NCBI RefSeq assembly: GCF_024758505.1
Contig: NZ_CP077970.1
Location: 124,001-188,000, forward strand
From: Bradyrhizobium arachidis
GTDB lineage: Bacteria > Pseudomonadota > Alphaproteobacteria > Rhizobiales > Xanthobacteraceae
DNA length: 64,000 bases
Direction of reading: 5' to 3'
Part shown: piece after piece, positions 25,334-34,438 of the stretch
How the letters are laid out: each line of letters starts with the position of its first letter
Position numbering within the stretch: the stretch's first letter is position 1
The notes under the pieces: generated by a model
The model's database searches: none
Told to the model about the DNA's origin: nothing
Seen by the model: the letters and a program-made list of their open reading frames with translations, nothing else
Translations under genes and position numbers: made by a program

Positions 25334-27031
25334 ATGGCAAACGTCAGTCTCAACCGCAAACGGGCGAAACTCAAGCAGGTTCTCGGGATCCGGGCACGCC
25401 TTGCATTGCTGGCCGTGATTCTGGTCGCGCCGCTGATGTTCGAGCGCGTCCGCTCGCTCGAAGAGGCGCGCGTCAAGCAGATCGCGCAGGCCACCGCTGA
25501 ATTCACCATCGTTGCACGCCACAGCGCCGATGCGCAGCGCGAGGTGATCTCCTCGGTCGAGACCATTTTGAAAGCGGAAGCCTTCATCCGCGCGTCCGCC
25601 GGCGGCATCAGCCGCAGTTGCGATGTGCTGCGCGCCAGCCTGCCGACGAGCCTGCCCTGGATCCGCACGCTGCTGATCGCCGGCCAGGACGGACGCATCC
25701 AGTGCTCGACCAACAACATGTATGTCGGTCTCGACCTGAGCGACCGGCCCTACTTCCAGCAGGCGCAGGAGACCGGCCGCTTCGTGCTGTCTGATTTCCT
25801 GCTCGCGCGTCCCGCGCAGACCCCGACTGTCATGGCCGCCTATCCGGTCGCCGCGATGGGCAGCGAATCCGGCGCCGTCGTGCTCGCGACCGTGAATCTC
25901 GACTGGATGTCGAAGGTCATGGGCAATCTGGGCGGCCGCCCCGGCATCTCAGCTATTCTGGTCGACAGTGCCGGCATCGTGCTTGCCGCGCCCGCCGATC
26001 AGCGCAGCGAGATAGGGCGTCCGCTCGATAACGTGCCGCTGATGTCGGCGATATCAGACATGGCGCTGCGTTCGGACCAGGACGAAGGTTCGCTCTCCTT
26101 TATGGCGGTCGACGGCTCCAAGCGCGCCGTCAGCTTCATTCGCATCGCCGGCACCAATGCGCGCCTCATCACCAGCATCGATGAGGACAAAGTGTCCGCG
26201 GCGGTCAACCGCGACATCCGCACCGCCTATCTCCAGCTCGGCTTCGTCGTCGTGTTCGTCCTGCTCGGCGCGCTGATTGCCGCCGAAAAGCTCGTGATCA
26301 AGCCGATCGAGATGCTTGCCGACATGGCAAAACGTTTTGGCGAAGGCGACCTCTCGGCGCGCGCCGCGCGCAATCGCCTTCCGTCCGAATTCGTGCCCTT
26401 GGCACGCGCCTTCAACGCCATGGCCGCACAGCTCGGTCAGCGCGAGCGCGAACTGGTCGCCAGCAACGATCGTCTGACCGTGATGGCGTCGATCGACATG
26501 CTGTCGGGCCTCGCCAACCGCCGCGGCTTCCAGAGCCGCCTCGACTTCGAATGGATGCGGGCGCAGCAATATGGCAGCGACCTGTCGCTGATGATGATCG
26601 ATGTCGACCATTTCAAACTCTACAACGACAGCTACGGCCACCTCGAGGGCGATGCCTGCCTGACCAGGCTCGGCGAAACCCTCTCCGGCATCGCCGCCGA
26701 CACCATGGGCTTTGCGGCCCGCTATGGCGGCGAGGAATTCTGCCTGTTGCTGCCGAATACGGACCTGGCAAAGGCCGTCGAGATCGGCGAGAAGGTGCGC
26801 GCGGCGGTGTTGCAGCTCTCCCTGCCCCACATCACCTCGAACCACATGCTGGTGACCGTCTCGATCGGCGTCGCCGCGACCAAGCCGAACGAATCCCTGC
26901 GCCCCGGCGACCTGATCGAAGCCGCTGACGCCGCCCTCTACACCGCCAAACACCGCGGCCGGAATACCGTCGCCGAGCACGGCATCGTGCGGATGACCGA
27001 GGGTGACGCCGAAATGGCGATGGCGGGGTAA
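25334..27031 (+). CDS. Cache-HAMP-GGDEF diguanylate cyclase
   Basis: 565 residues. Membrane helix 1 (about 19-38), a periplasmic double-Cache-like sensor (about 45-290, with DLSDRPYFQQAQETGRFVLSD), membrane helix 2 (about 300-322), a HAMP linker (PIEMLADMAKRFGEGDLSAR), then a GGDEF domain with intact RYGGEEF (about 462-468) and MIDVDHFKLYNDSYGH. It should turn an extracytoplasmic signal, probably a small organic acid or amino acid, into cyclic di-GMP. The RxxD inhibitory site is missing (DTMG). The ATG is preferred to an upstream TTG. leuS follows after 123 bases. Confidence 0.93.
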   Translation: MANVSLNRKRAKLKQVLGIRARLALLAVILVAPLMFERVRSLEEARVKQIAQATAEFTIVARHSADAQREVISSVETILKAEAFIRASAGGISRSCDVLRASLPTSLPWIRTLLIAGQDGRIQCSTNNMYVGLDLSDRPYFQQAQETGRFVLSDFLLARPAQTPTVMAAYPVAAMGSESGAVVLATVNLDWMSKVMGNLGGRPGISAILVDSAGIVLAAPADQRSEIGRPLDNVPLMSAISDMALRSDQDEGSLSFMAVDGSKRAVSFIRIAGTNARLITSIDEDKVSAAVNRDIRTAYLQLGFVVVFVLLGALIAAEKLVIKPIEMLADMAKRFGEGDLSARAARNRLPSEFVPLARAFNAMAAQLGQRERELVASNDRLTVMASIDMLSGLANRRGFQSRLDFEWMRAQQYGSDLSLMMIDVDHFKLYNDSYGHLEGDACLTRLGETLSGIAADTMGFAARYGGEEFCLLLPNTDLAKAVEIGEKVRAAVLQLSLPHITSNHMLVTVSIGVAATKPNESLRPGDLIEAADAALYTAKHRGRNTVAEHGIVRMTEGDAEMAMAG

Positions 27032-27154
27032 CCCGCCTCCCGACTGCCTGTCCTGCGGTCTTTTCGGGGTCCCGGGCGTTGACCCAACAGCCTTTTTTGT
27101 GGCCTAGTCCGCCGTCTTTAGGACGGCCAAAGCACACAAAACCCCAACGATTCC

Positions 27155-29791
27155 ATGACCTCCGAACGCTATAACGCCCGCGATTCCGAACCGCGCTGGC
27201 AACGCCAGTGGGACCAGAAGGCGATCTTCGCCTCCAAGAACGACGATCCGCGGCCGAAATATTACGTGCTCGAGATGTTCCCCTACCCGTCCGGGCGCAT
27301 CCATATCGGCCATGTCCGGAACTATACGCTCGGCGATGTGCTGGCGCGCTTCATGCGCGCCAAGGGGTTCAACGTGCTGCACCCGATGGGCTGGGATGCG
27401 TTCGGCCTGCCGGCGGAGAACGCCGCGATCGAGCGCAAGGTGGCGCCGAAGGCGTGGACCTATGACAACATCGCCGCGATGAAGAAGCAGCTGCAGTCCA
27501 TCGGACTGTCGCTCGACTGGTCACGCGAATTCGCGACCTGCGACCCCAGCTACTACAAGCATCAGCAGAAGATGTTCCTGGACATGCTGCGCGCGGGCCT
27601 CGCCGAACGCGAGAAGCGCAAGCTCAACTGGGATCCTGTCGACATGACCGTGCTCGCCAACGAGCAGGTCATCGATGGCCGCGGCTGGCGCTCGGGTGCT
27701 GTTGTCGAACAGCGCGAGATGAGCCAGTGGGTCTTCAAGATCACGAAGTATTCGCAGGAGCTGCTGGACGCGCTGGAGGGTCTGGATCGCTGGCCCGACA
27801 AGGTGCGGCTGATGCAGCGCAACTGGATCGGTCGCTCCGAGGGCCTGCTGATCCGCTTTGCGCTGGATCAAGCGACGACGCCGGCCGGCGAGAGCGAGCT
27901 GAAGATTTTTACGACGCGCCCGGACACGCTGTTCGGCGCAAAGTTCATGGCGATCTCGGCCGATCATCCGCTGGCGCAGGCAGCAGCTGCGAAGAACCCG
28001 AAGCTCGCGGAGTTCATCGCCGAGATCAAGAAGATCGGCACCGCGCAGGAGATCATCGACACCGCCGAGAAGCAGGGTTTTGACACCGGCATCCGCGCCG
28101 TGCATCCGTTCGACCCGAGCTGGAAGCTGCCGGTCTACGTCGCGAACTTCGTGCTGATGGAATACGGCACCGGCGCGATCTTCGGCTGTCCCGCGCACGA
28201 TCAGCGCGACCTCGACTTCGTCAACAAATACGCCCTAGGCAACACGCCGGTGGTCTGCCCCGAAGGTCAGGATCCGAAATCGTTCGTCATCACCGACACC
28301 GCCTATGACGGTGAAGGCCGCATGATCAATTCGCGCTTCCTCGACGGCATGAGCATCGAGCAGGCCAAGGAAGACGTCGCAAAACGCCTGGAAAACGAGA
28401 TGCGCGGCAACGCGCCGGTCGGCGAGCGGCAGGTCAATTTCCGGCTGCGCGACTGGGGCATTTCGCGGCAGCGCTATTGGGGCTGTCCGATCCCGATCAT
28501 CCACTGCCCGACATGCGACGTCGTTCCGGTGCCGGACGATCAGCTGCCGGTGACGCTGCCGGAGGATGTGAGCTTCGACAAGCCGGGCAACGCGCTCGAC
28601 CATCATCCGACCTGGAAGCACGTCAGCTGTCCGAAATGCGGCGGTAAGGCCCAGCGCGAAACCGACACCATGGACACCTTCGTGGACTCGTCCTGGTATT
28701 TTGCGCGCTTCACCGATCCCTGGAACGCGAATGCGCCGACGACGCCCGCGGTCGCCAATCGGATGTTGCCGATCGACCAGTATATCGGCGGCGTCGAGCA
28801 CGCGATCCTGCATCTGCTCTACAGCCGCTTCTTCACCCGCGCGATGAAGGCGACCGGCCATGTCAACATGAGCGAGCCGTTCGCCGGCATGTTCACCCAG
28901 GGCATGGTGGTGCACGAGACCTATCAGAAGGCCGACGGCAGCTGGGTGCAGCCGGCCGAGGTGAAGATCGAAGTCGGCGGGAATGGCCGGCGCGCCGTCC
29001 TGATGGCGACCGGCGAGGACGTCACGGTCGGCCCGATCGAGAAGATGTCGAAGTCGAAGAAGAACACGGTCGACCCCGACGACATCATCGAGACCTACGG
29101 TGCCGACGTCGCCCGCTGGTTCATGCTGTCGGACTCACCGCCCGATCGCGACGTGATCTGGAGCGACGAGCGCGTCCAGGGCGCCTCGCGCTTCGTGCAG
29201 CGGCTGTGGCGTCTGGTGAACGAATCGGCCGAGCTGGCAAAGGCCGCGCCGGCGGCCCGGCCGGCTGCGTTCGGCGCGGATGCATTGGCACTGCGCAAGG
29301 CAGCCCATGGCGCGCTGGACAAGGTCTCGTCCGGAATCGAGCGGCTGCACTTCAACGTCTGCCTGGCCCATATCCGCGAATTCACCAATGCGCTGGCCGA
29401 GGTGCTGGGCCAGGAAACTACGAAGACCGGCACGCCGACGCCGGATGTCGCCTGGTCGGTCAAGGAAGCCGCAATCATCCTTGTTCAACTGTTTGCACCC
29501 ATGATGCCCCATCTGGCCGAGGAGTGCTGGGTGGTGCTGGGCCAGCAGGGGCTGATTTCGGAGGCCTCATGGCCCCAAATCGAACGCGATTTGCTGATTG
29601 AAGACACCGTGACCCTGGTGGTTCAGGTCAACGGCAAGAAGCGGGGTGAGGTCACGGTTGCAACAGCGGCCCAGAATCCGGAAATCGAGGCTGCCGTTTT
29701 AGCCCTCGATGCGGTAAAACTGGCCCTGGACGGCAAGCCCGTCCGCAAGGTGATCATCGTCCCCAAGAGGATCGTGAATGTTGTCGGCTAG
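27155..29791 (+). CDS. leuS: leucyl-tRNA synthetase
   Basis: 878 residues, full length for class Ia LeuRS. The HIGH motif is in [10 protein letters not shown] (about 50-53) and KMSKS in [10 protein letters not shown] (about 631-635). The inserted CP1 editing domain contains [12 protein letters not shown] and the conserved [15 protein letters not shown] region, and a zinc-like Cys cluster (HCPTCD, SCPKCG) lies in the catalytic insertion. It charges tRNA-Leu. Its 3' end overlaps lptE by 14 bases, giving a leuS-lptE-holA transcript, a widely conserved order. Confidence 0.98.
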   Translation: MTSERYNARDSEPRWQRQWDQKAIFASKNDDPRPKYYVLEMFPYPSGRIHIGHVRNYTLGDVLARFMRAKGFNVLHPMGWDAFGLPAENAAIERKVAPKAWTYDNIAAMKKQLQSIGLSLDWSREFATCDPSYYKHQQKMFLDMLRAGLAEREKRKLNWDPVDMTVLANEQVIDGRGWRSGAVVEQREMSQWVFKITKYSQELLDALEGLDRWPDKVRLMQRNWIGRSEGLLIRFALDQATTPAGESELKIFTTRPDTLFGAKFMAISADHPLAQAAAAKNPKLAEFIAEIKKIGTAQEIIDTAEKQGFDTGIRAVHPFDPSWKLPVYVANFVLMEYGTGAIFGCPAHDQRDLDFVNKYALGNTPVVCPEGQDPKSFVITDTAYDGEGRMINSRFLDGMSIEQAKEDVAKRLENEMRGNAPVGERQVNFRLRDWGISRQRYWGCPIPIIHCPTCDVVPVPDDQLPVTLPEDVSFDKPGNALDHHPTWKHVSCPKCGGKAQRETDTMDTFVDSSWYFARFTDPWNANAPTTPAVANRMLPIDQYIGGVEHAILHLLYSRFFTRAMKATGHVNMSEPFAGMFTQGMVVHETYQKADGSWVQPAEVKIEVGGNGRRAVLMATGEDVTVGPIEKMSKSKKNTVDPDDIIETYGADVARWFMLSDSPPDRDVIWSDERVQGASRFVQRLWRLVNESAELAKAAPAARPAAFGADALALRKAAHGALDKVSSGIERLHFNVCLAHIREFTNALAEVLGQETTKTGTPTPDVAWSVKEAAIILVQLFAPMMPHLAEECWVVLGQQGLISEASWPQIERDLLIEDTVTLVVQVNGKKRGEVTVATAAQNPEIEAAVLALDAVKLALDGKPVRKVIIVPKRIVNVVG

Positions 29792-30329
29792 GATCCGCAT
29801 TGCAGCCCGTCTTGTGGCGGTCGCCGCCCTGGCGGCCATGACGGCCGGCTGCTTCCAGCCGATGTACGCCGAGCGGACCGACGGCACCCCGGGCCTGCGC
29901 GAGAAGCTGATGGGGGTCGAGGTTCCCCCGGTCGACAAGCCGAACGCCTCCCGCGAGGCCCGCGTCCAGGTCGAAGTCCGCAACGCCCTGGCGTTCAAGC
30001 TGTATGGCACGGCGACCGGCATGCCGCCGACCCACCGGCTTGTGCTGCGCTTTACGACCAACCGCCAATCGCTGATCGTCGACCCCAATACGGGCCTGCC
30101 GAGCAGCGAGAACTACGGCATCGACGCCCAGTACAATCTGATCGAGATCGCGACCAACAAGTCGGTGATGACGGGGACGACCTTCTCACGCGTGTCCTAT
30201 GACATGCCGGGCTCCTACCAGCGCTTCGCCCGCTCCCGCGCCTATCGCGACGCCGAGGACCGCGCCGCCAACGAGATCGCCGAGAACATCACGACCCGGC
30301 TGGCCTCGTTCTTCACCGCCGGCACTTAA
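29778..30329 (+). CDS. lptE: LPS-assembly lipoprotein LptE
   Basis: 183 residues with a lipoprotein signal peptide whose lipobox ends AAMTAGC (Cys25), then a beta-rich domain. LptE plugs the LptD barrel in the outer membrane and helps insert lipopolysaccharide. Sequence conservation in this family is low, so the call also uses position: it overlaps leuS and precedes holA, the conserved neighbourhood of lptE. The ATG lies inside the end of leuS. Confidence 0.92.
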   Translation: MLSARIRIAARLVAVAALAAMTAGCFQPMYAERTDGTPGLREKLMGVEVPPVDKPNASREARVQVEVRNALAFKLYGTATGMPPTHRLVLRFTTNRQSLIVDPNTGLPSSENYGIDAQYNLIEIATNKSVMTGTTFSRVSYDMPGSYQRFARSRAYRDAEDRAANEIAENITTRLASFFTAGT

Positions 30330-30340
30330 GACACACCCCC

Positions 30341-30429
30341 GTCATTCCGGGGCTCGCGCAGCGAGAACCCGGAATCCAGAGATTGTGGATCGAGATTCCG
30401 GGTTCGCGCGTTGCGCGCCCCGGAATGAC
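30341..30429. repeat. interspersed long palindromic repeat, CATTCCGGGG family, copy 2
   Basis: GTCATTCCGGGGCTCGCG at one end and CGCGCCCCGGAATGAC at the other with inner AACCCGGAATC/GATTCCGGGTT arms. It is inserted between lptE and holA and ends 13 bases before the holA ATG, so it could affect holA translation. Confidence 0.9.
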
Positions 30430-30441
30430 AAATGGGGCACA

Positions 30442-31470
30442 ATGGTCGCGCTTCGCGGAAAAGAGATCGACTCCTTCCTCGCCCGGCCCGACGCCGGCCG
30501 CCCGATCATCCTGCTCTACGGCCCCGATGCCGGCCTGGTACGCGAGCGCGCCGACGCGCTGATCGCGTCCGCCGTCGACGATCCCAACGACCCCTTCTCT
30601 CTCGTGAAGCTCGACGGTGACGAACTCTCCGCCGAGCCATCGCGCCTGGTCGACGAGGCCATGACAGTGCCGCTGTTCGGCGGTCGCCGCGCGATCCGCA
30701 TTCGCGCCGGCTCGCGCAGCTTTGCCAGCGGCGTCGATACGCTGGCCGAGATGAGCGTCAGGGATTGCCGCATCGTGATCGAGGCCGGCGAGCTGCGTCC
30801 GGAGTCGCCGCTGCGAAAAGCCTGCGAGCGCGCCAAGACCGCGGTCGCGATCGGCTGCTATCCTGACACCGAACGTGATCTCGCGAAGCTGATGGATGAC
30901 GAGCTCCGGATCGCAAATTTGCGCATCGCCCAGGATGCGCGCGCGGCGCTGATGTCGTTCCTCGGTGGCGACCGCCAGGCCTCGCGCAACGAGCTGCGCA
31001 AGCTGACGCTCTACGCCCACGGCAAAGGCGAGATCACGCTCGACGACGTCATGGCCGTCGTTGCCGATGCCTCGGAGCTGAAGCTCGATCCGATCGTCGA
31101 CGGCGCCTTCGCAGGGAGACCCGACATCGTCGAGAGCGAATTCGCAAAGGCAATGATCGCCGGCACCTATCCCGGCGTCATCATCTCGGCGGCCCAGCGC
31201 CAGGCGGCGTGGCTGCACAAATCGGCGCTCGCGGTTGCCGAGGGCACGCCGATCGCCGCAGTGCTCGATGGCGGCTTTCCGCGGCTGCATTTTTCACGCA
31301 AGGGCGTGGTCGAAACCGCGCTGCGCAATTTCAGCGCGCCGCGCCTGTCCGGTATCATCGAGCAGCTCGCCACCGCAGCCCTCGATACCCGCAAGCAGCC
31401 GGCACTCGCCGCCGCGATCGCCCAGCGCACGCTGATGGCCATCGCCGCGAACGCGAAGCGGCGGGGTTAG
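30442..31470 (+). CDS. holA: DNA polymerase III delta subunit
   Basis: 342 residues with the HolA organisation: an N-terminal ATPase-like domain starting ILLYGPDAGLVRERADALI (22-40; P-loop degenerate as normal for delta), FGGRRAIRIR, and a C-terminal helical collar domain with DPIVDGAFAG and AAQRQAAWLHKSALA. Delta is the wrench of the clamp loader that opens the beta clamp. Start chosen at MVALRGKEIDSFL, which matches the family, just after the palindromic repeat. Confidence 0.94.
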   Translation: MVALRGKEIDSFLARPDAGRPIILLYGPDAGLVRERADALIASAVDDPNDPFSLVKLDGDELSAEPSRLVDEAMTVPLFGGRRAIRIRAGSRSFASGVDTLAEMSVRDCRIVIEAGELRPESPLRKACERAKTAVAIGCYPDTERDLAKLMDDELRIANLRIAQDARAALMSFLGGDRQASRNELRKLTLYAHGKGEITLDDVMAVVADASELKLDPIVDGAFAGRPDIVESEFAKAMIAGTYPGVIISAAQRQAAWLHKSALAVAEGTPIAAVLDGGFPRLHFSRKGVVETALRNFSAPRLSGIIEQLATAALDTRKQPALAAAIAQRTLMAIAANAKRRG

Positions 31471-31488
31471 GCACCGCCCTCCCCGCAG

Positions 31489-31566
31489 GTCATTGCGAGC
31501 GCAGCGAAGCAATCCAGAGTCTCTCCGCGGAGGCAGTCTGGATTGCTTCGCTGCGCTCGCAATGAC
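31489..31566. repeat. long inverted repeat, GTCATTGCGAGC family
   Basis: GTCATTGCGAGCGCAGCGAA with its complement TTCGCTGCGCTCGCAATGAC bound a near-perfect stem with AGAGTCTCTCC in the loop. It lies in the holA-parB gap; no gene is seen there. Confidence 0.92.
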
Positions 31567-31599
31567 GGTGTTGAGCGAACGCGCCAATGCCTTCCCGAC

Positions 31600-31716
31600 G
31601 TCGTCCTGGCGAAAGCCAGGACCCATTACCACCGGCAGTAATTTGGCGAGCGGTACTGGCTCCAACTTCTTATTGATAGATCACGCGGTATGGGTCCTGG
31701 CTTTCGCCAGGACGAC
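31600..31716. repeat. long inverted repeat, GTCGTCCTGG family, copy 2
   Basis: Outer arms GTCGTCCTGGCGAAAGCCAG and CTGGCTTTCGCCAGGACGAC flank a central 77-base spacer. The GGACCCAT/ATGGGTCC extensions also pair. Confidence 0.88.
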
Positions 31717-31761
31717 ACCGAGAGTTCGGTCGATTGCTCAGTTCGCAACGACAGAAGGGAT

Positions 31762-32646
31762 CTACAGCACGCCCTTCGCCAACCGCTTCATCACCTCGTC
31801 GAGCTGATCGAGGTTGCGGTAGCTGATCTGGACGCTGCCGCCGGGATCGCGGTGGTTGACGACGACCTTGAGCCCGAGCGCGTCGCTGACGCGCTTTTCC
31901 AGATCGAGCGTGTCGGGGTCCTTTTCCTTGACCCCTGCACGCGCCTTCTGCGGCTTGCGTTCCGGCACGCCTTCTTCATGCGCGAGCGCTTCGGCCTGGC
32001 GCACGTTGAGGCCCTCTTCGACGATGCGCTTGGCCGCGGCGAGCGGATCGGGCACGCCGATCAGCGCACGGGCGTGGCCTGCCGTCAATTGACCGGTCGC
32101 AATGAAGGCCTGCACCTCGGCCGGCAGTTTTGTCAGCCGCATCATGTTGGCGACGTGGCTGCGGCTCTTGCCGACGACCCTCGCGATATCTTCCTGGCTG
32201 CGTTTGAACTCGCCTGCAAGCGCGTGATAGCCCTGCGCCTCTTCCATCGGATTGAGGTCTTCGCGCTGCACGTTCTCGATGATCGCGAATTCCAGCGCAT
32301 CGCTGTCGCTGATGTCGACCGGAACGATCGGCACCTCGTGCAGGCCCGCGATCTGCGACGCGCGCCAGCGCCGCTCGCCGGCGATGATCTCGAAGCGGTC
32401 CTGCGCACCCTTCAACGGACGCACCACGATCGGCTGGATCACGCCGTGCTGCCGAATCGAGTCGGAGAGCTCCTTGAGCTCGACTTCCGAAAACGTCCGG
32501 CGCGGGTTGCGCGGATTGGGCTTGATGAACTCGATCGGCACCTTGCGCTGCGCGCGCGGCCGCTCGACATGCGCGGCCTCGCCGCCGACGTCGCCGATCA
32601 GACTCGCAAGACCCCGGCCCAGTCGCGAACGCGCTTCGTCGGCCAT
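31762..32646 (-). CDS. parB: chromosome-partitioning protein ParB
   Basis: 294 residues. N-terminal CTPase/ParB-Srx domain (about 35-125) with NPRNPRR, the GERRWRA box and ENVQREDLNPMEEA; a helix-turn-helix parS-reading domain (about 130-190: ARVVGKSRSHVANMMRLTKLP); and a C-terminal dimerisation domain. ParB loads at parS sites, here four within 5 kb on its upstream side, and slides as a CTP clamp to drive ParA-based origin segregation. The ATG has AGGGAG upstream. A long palindromic repeat separates it from parA. Confidence 0.98.
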   Translation of the reverse strand: MADEARSRLGRGLASLIGDVGGEAAHVERPRAQRKVPIEFIKPNPRNPRRTFSEVELKELSDSIRQHGVIQPIVVRPLKGAQDRFEIIAGERRWRASQIAGLHEVPIVPVDISDSDALEFAIIENVQREDLNPMEEAQGYHALAGEFKRSQEDIARVVGKSRSHVANMMRLTKLPAEVQAFIATGQLTAGHARALIGVPDPLAAAKRIVEEGLNVRQAEALAHEEGVPERKPQKARAGVKEKDPDTLDLEKRVSDALGLKVVVNHRDPGGSVQISYRNLDQLDEVMKRLAKGVL

Positions 32647-32692
32647 CGCCAGCTCCCTTGGATTCACTCGAACGCTCCTGTTACCTATCTTC

Positions 32693-32797
32693 GTCATTCC
32701 GGGGCGCGCGAAGCGCGAACCCGGAATCTCGACATTGTTTCATTTCGAATCTCGAGATTCCGGATCAATTCGCGTGCCGCGAATTGTCCGGAATGAC
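32693..32797. repeat. interspersed long palindromic repeat, CATTCCGGGG family, copy 3
   Basis: Same family as 6219-6310 and 30341-30429, with an additional inner TCTCGA...TCGAGA pairing. It occupies nearly the whole parA-parB intergenic space (32647-32807). Confidence 0.88.
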
Positions 32798-32807
32798 GTT
32801 GTTGGAT

Positions 32808-33662
32808 TCAATCCGTGGTGCGCAGCTCGCGCTCGCGCTGGATCACTTCGGTGGCGAGCCGCAGATAAGCTTCACTGCCGACGCATTTGAGATCGTAGAC
32901 CAGCACCGGCTTGCCGTAGGACGGCGCCTCGGAGATGCGCACGTTGCGCGGGATCATGGTCTTGTAGACCTTCTCGCCCATGAACTGCCTCACGTCGGCG
33001 ACGACCTGGTTCGAGAGGTTGTTGCGCGAGTCGAACATGGTCAGCACGATGCCGTGGATCGACAGGTTCGGATTGAGCGTCGAGCGCACCTGCTCCACCG
33101 TCTGCAGCAATTGCGACAGACCTTCGAGCGCGAAGAACTCGCACTGCAGCGGCACGAGGATCGCGTCCGACGCGGCCATCGCATTCACCGTGAGCAGGTT
33201 GAGCGAGGGCGGGCAGTCGATCAGCACATAGGTGTAATCGGCATCGGGCGAGACGTTGTTGTTGAGCGAACCGATGGCGTCACGCAGCTTGAATGCGCGG
33301 CCGGGCGTGTGGCCGAGCTCGAGCTCGAGGCCGGAGAGGTCCATGGTCGAGGGTGCGATGTGCAGCCGTGGCACCGCGGTCGCGACAACAGCTTCGCGCA
33401 AGGCAGCCTCGCCGACCAGCACGTCATAGGTCGAGCAGGAGCGGTTGCGGCGGTCGATGCCGAGGCCGGTCGAGGCGTTGCCCTGGGGATCGAGATCGAC
33501 GATCAGGACGCGTTCACCAATCGCCGCGAGTGCCGTGCCGAGATTAATCGCCGTGGTTGTTTTTCCCACGCCGCCCTTCTGATTCGCAAGCGCCAGGATC
33601 CGGGGATGGCCCGGCGGGACAATGTCGGTCTGTTCGTGCTGCGGTTCGTCGATCACGGCCAT
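32808..33662 (-). CDS. parA: chromosome-partitioning ATPase ParA
   Basis: 284 residues of the deviant-Walker MinD/ParA family: KGGVGKTT (29-36) with the signature lysine, VDLDPQGNASTGLG and VLIDCPPSLNLLT. It binds nonspecific DNA as an ATP dimer and is released by ParB, pulling the origin-proximal parS complex to the cell pole. Start chosen at MAVIDEPQ; an earlier ATG 11 codons upstream is possible. Lies between rsmG and parB, the standard alphaproteobacterial order. Confidence 0.98.
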   Translation of the reverse strand: MAVIDEPQHEQTDIVPPGHPRILALANQKGGVGKTTTAINLGTALAAIGERVLIVDLDPQGNASTGLGIDRRNRSCSTYDVLVGEAALREAVVATAVPRLHIAPSTMDLSGLELELGHTPGRAFKLRDAIGSLNNNVSPDADYTYVLIDCPPSLNLLTVNAMAASDAILVPLQCEFFALEGLSQLLQTVEQVRSTLNPNLSIHGIVLTMFDSRNNLSNQVVADVRQFMGEKVYKTMIPRNVRISEAPSYGKPVLVYDLKCVGSEAYLRLATEVIQRERELRTTD

Positions 33663-33691
33663 GCCTGTATCCCCACTCACCCCTTGACCCC

Positions 33692-34429
33692 TCACCCGCG
33701 CCGCGTGGCCGCGGTGAGCTCCACGATCCAGCCGTCACCCGTGCGGCTTTGATGGAGTCGAGGCTGAATATTCCAATATTTAGCGGCTTCGGTCAATTCA
33801 GCCTCTACATCTTGACCCTTGAGGAACAGCGCTTTTGCACCGTGGCGCATCAGCGGCTCCGCGAAGCCGATGAGTTGATGTAGCGGAGCCAGCGCACGCG
33901 CGGTGACGCAATCGACCGGGCCGGTGATTCTATCCACATTATCCCCGATCTCGGCGAGATGTACGACCCCTGGCGACGCGGTAACGCGAATAGCCTCGCG
34001 CAGGAACGCCGCTTTTTTTGCGATTCGCTCGACGAGGTGGACGCTCGTGTCCGGCACCTCGGCCATGACGCAGGCCAGGACCACGCCGGGAAAGCCGCCG
34101 CCGCTGCCGAGATCGGCCCACCGCTTTGCGCTCGGGGCAAGCGACATGAGCTGCAGCGAATCGGCGATGTGCCGGGTCCAGAGATGCGGAAGTGTCGAGG
34201 GCGCGACGAGGTTGGTCTTGGCCTGCCACTCCAGCAGCAGCGCGACATAGCGATCGAGGCGCGCCTCCGTTTCACGTGAAACCGGTGCGAGTTTCAGTGC
34301 AGCAGATTTGTCCGCCGCGATCGCCTCGTCCAGTGACCGACCTCGAGGTGCAGCAGGCTTCGTCGCCCCCTCTCCCGCGTCAGGTCGTCGTGGATCGGAT
34401 CTTCCTTTGCCGGGTCCGCGCTGTTTCAC
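33692..34429 (-). CDS. rsmG: 16S rRNA (guanine-N7) methyltransferase RsmG
   Basis: 245 residues in the longest form. The SAM-binding motif ADLGSGGGFPGVVLA (about 104-118) and DCVTARALAPLHQLI identify RsmG/GidB, which methylates N7 of G527 in 16S rRNA; loss gives low-level streptomycin resistance in other bacteria. The GTG start chosen lies inside a parS palindrome and has AGGCG six bases upstream; the first 40 residues are low-complexity, so a shorter form is possible. A second parS core is translated as VSRET (near residue 50). Between mnmG and parA. Confidence 0.95.
   Translation of the reverse strand: MKQRGPGKGRSDPRRPDAGEGATKPAAPRGRSLDEAIAADKSAALKLAPVSRETEARLDRYVALLLEWQAKTNLVAPSTLPHLWTRHIADSLQLMSLAPSAKRWADLGSGGGFPGVVLACVMAEVPDTSVHLVERIAKKAAFLREAIRVTASPGVVHLAEIGDNVDRITGPVDCVTARALAPLHQLIGFAEPLMRHGAKALFLKGQDVEAELTEAAKYWNIQPRLHQSRTGDGWIVELTAATRRG
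34269..34282. promoter_or_regulatory. parS core inside rsmG
   Basis: GTTTCACGTGAAAC, the perfect 14-base ParB-binding palindrome, flanked by C on both sides rather than the optimal T/A. It is encoded within the RsmG reading frame as VSRET. Confidence 0.88.
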
Positions 34430-34436
34430 GTGAAAC
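34423..34436. promoter_or_regulatory. parS at the rsmG start
   Basis: TGTTTCACGTGAAACG on the plus strand: the 14-base core is perfect and one of the two outer consensus bases matches. It bridges the mnmG stop and the rsmG start, and its central GTG is the chosen rsmG start codon. Confidence 0.9.
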
Positions 34437-34438
34437 GC

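Noticed and set aside
31489..31716. CRISPR-like array of repeats after holA
   Set aside because: These are two different self-complementary elements without regularly spaced spacers; no cas genes anywhere.
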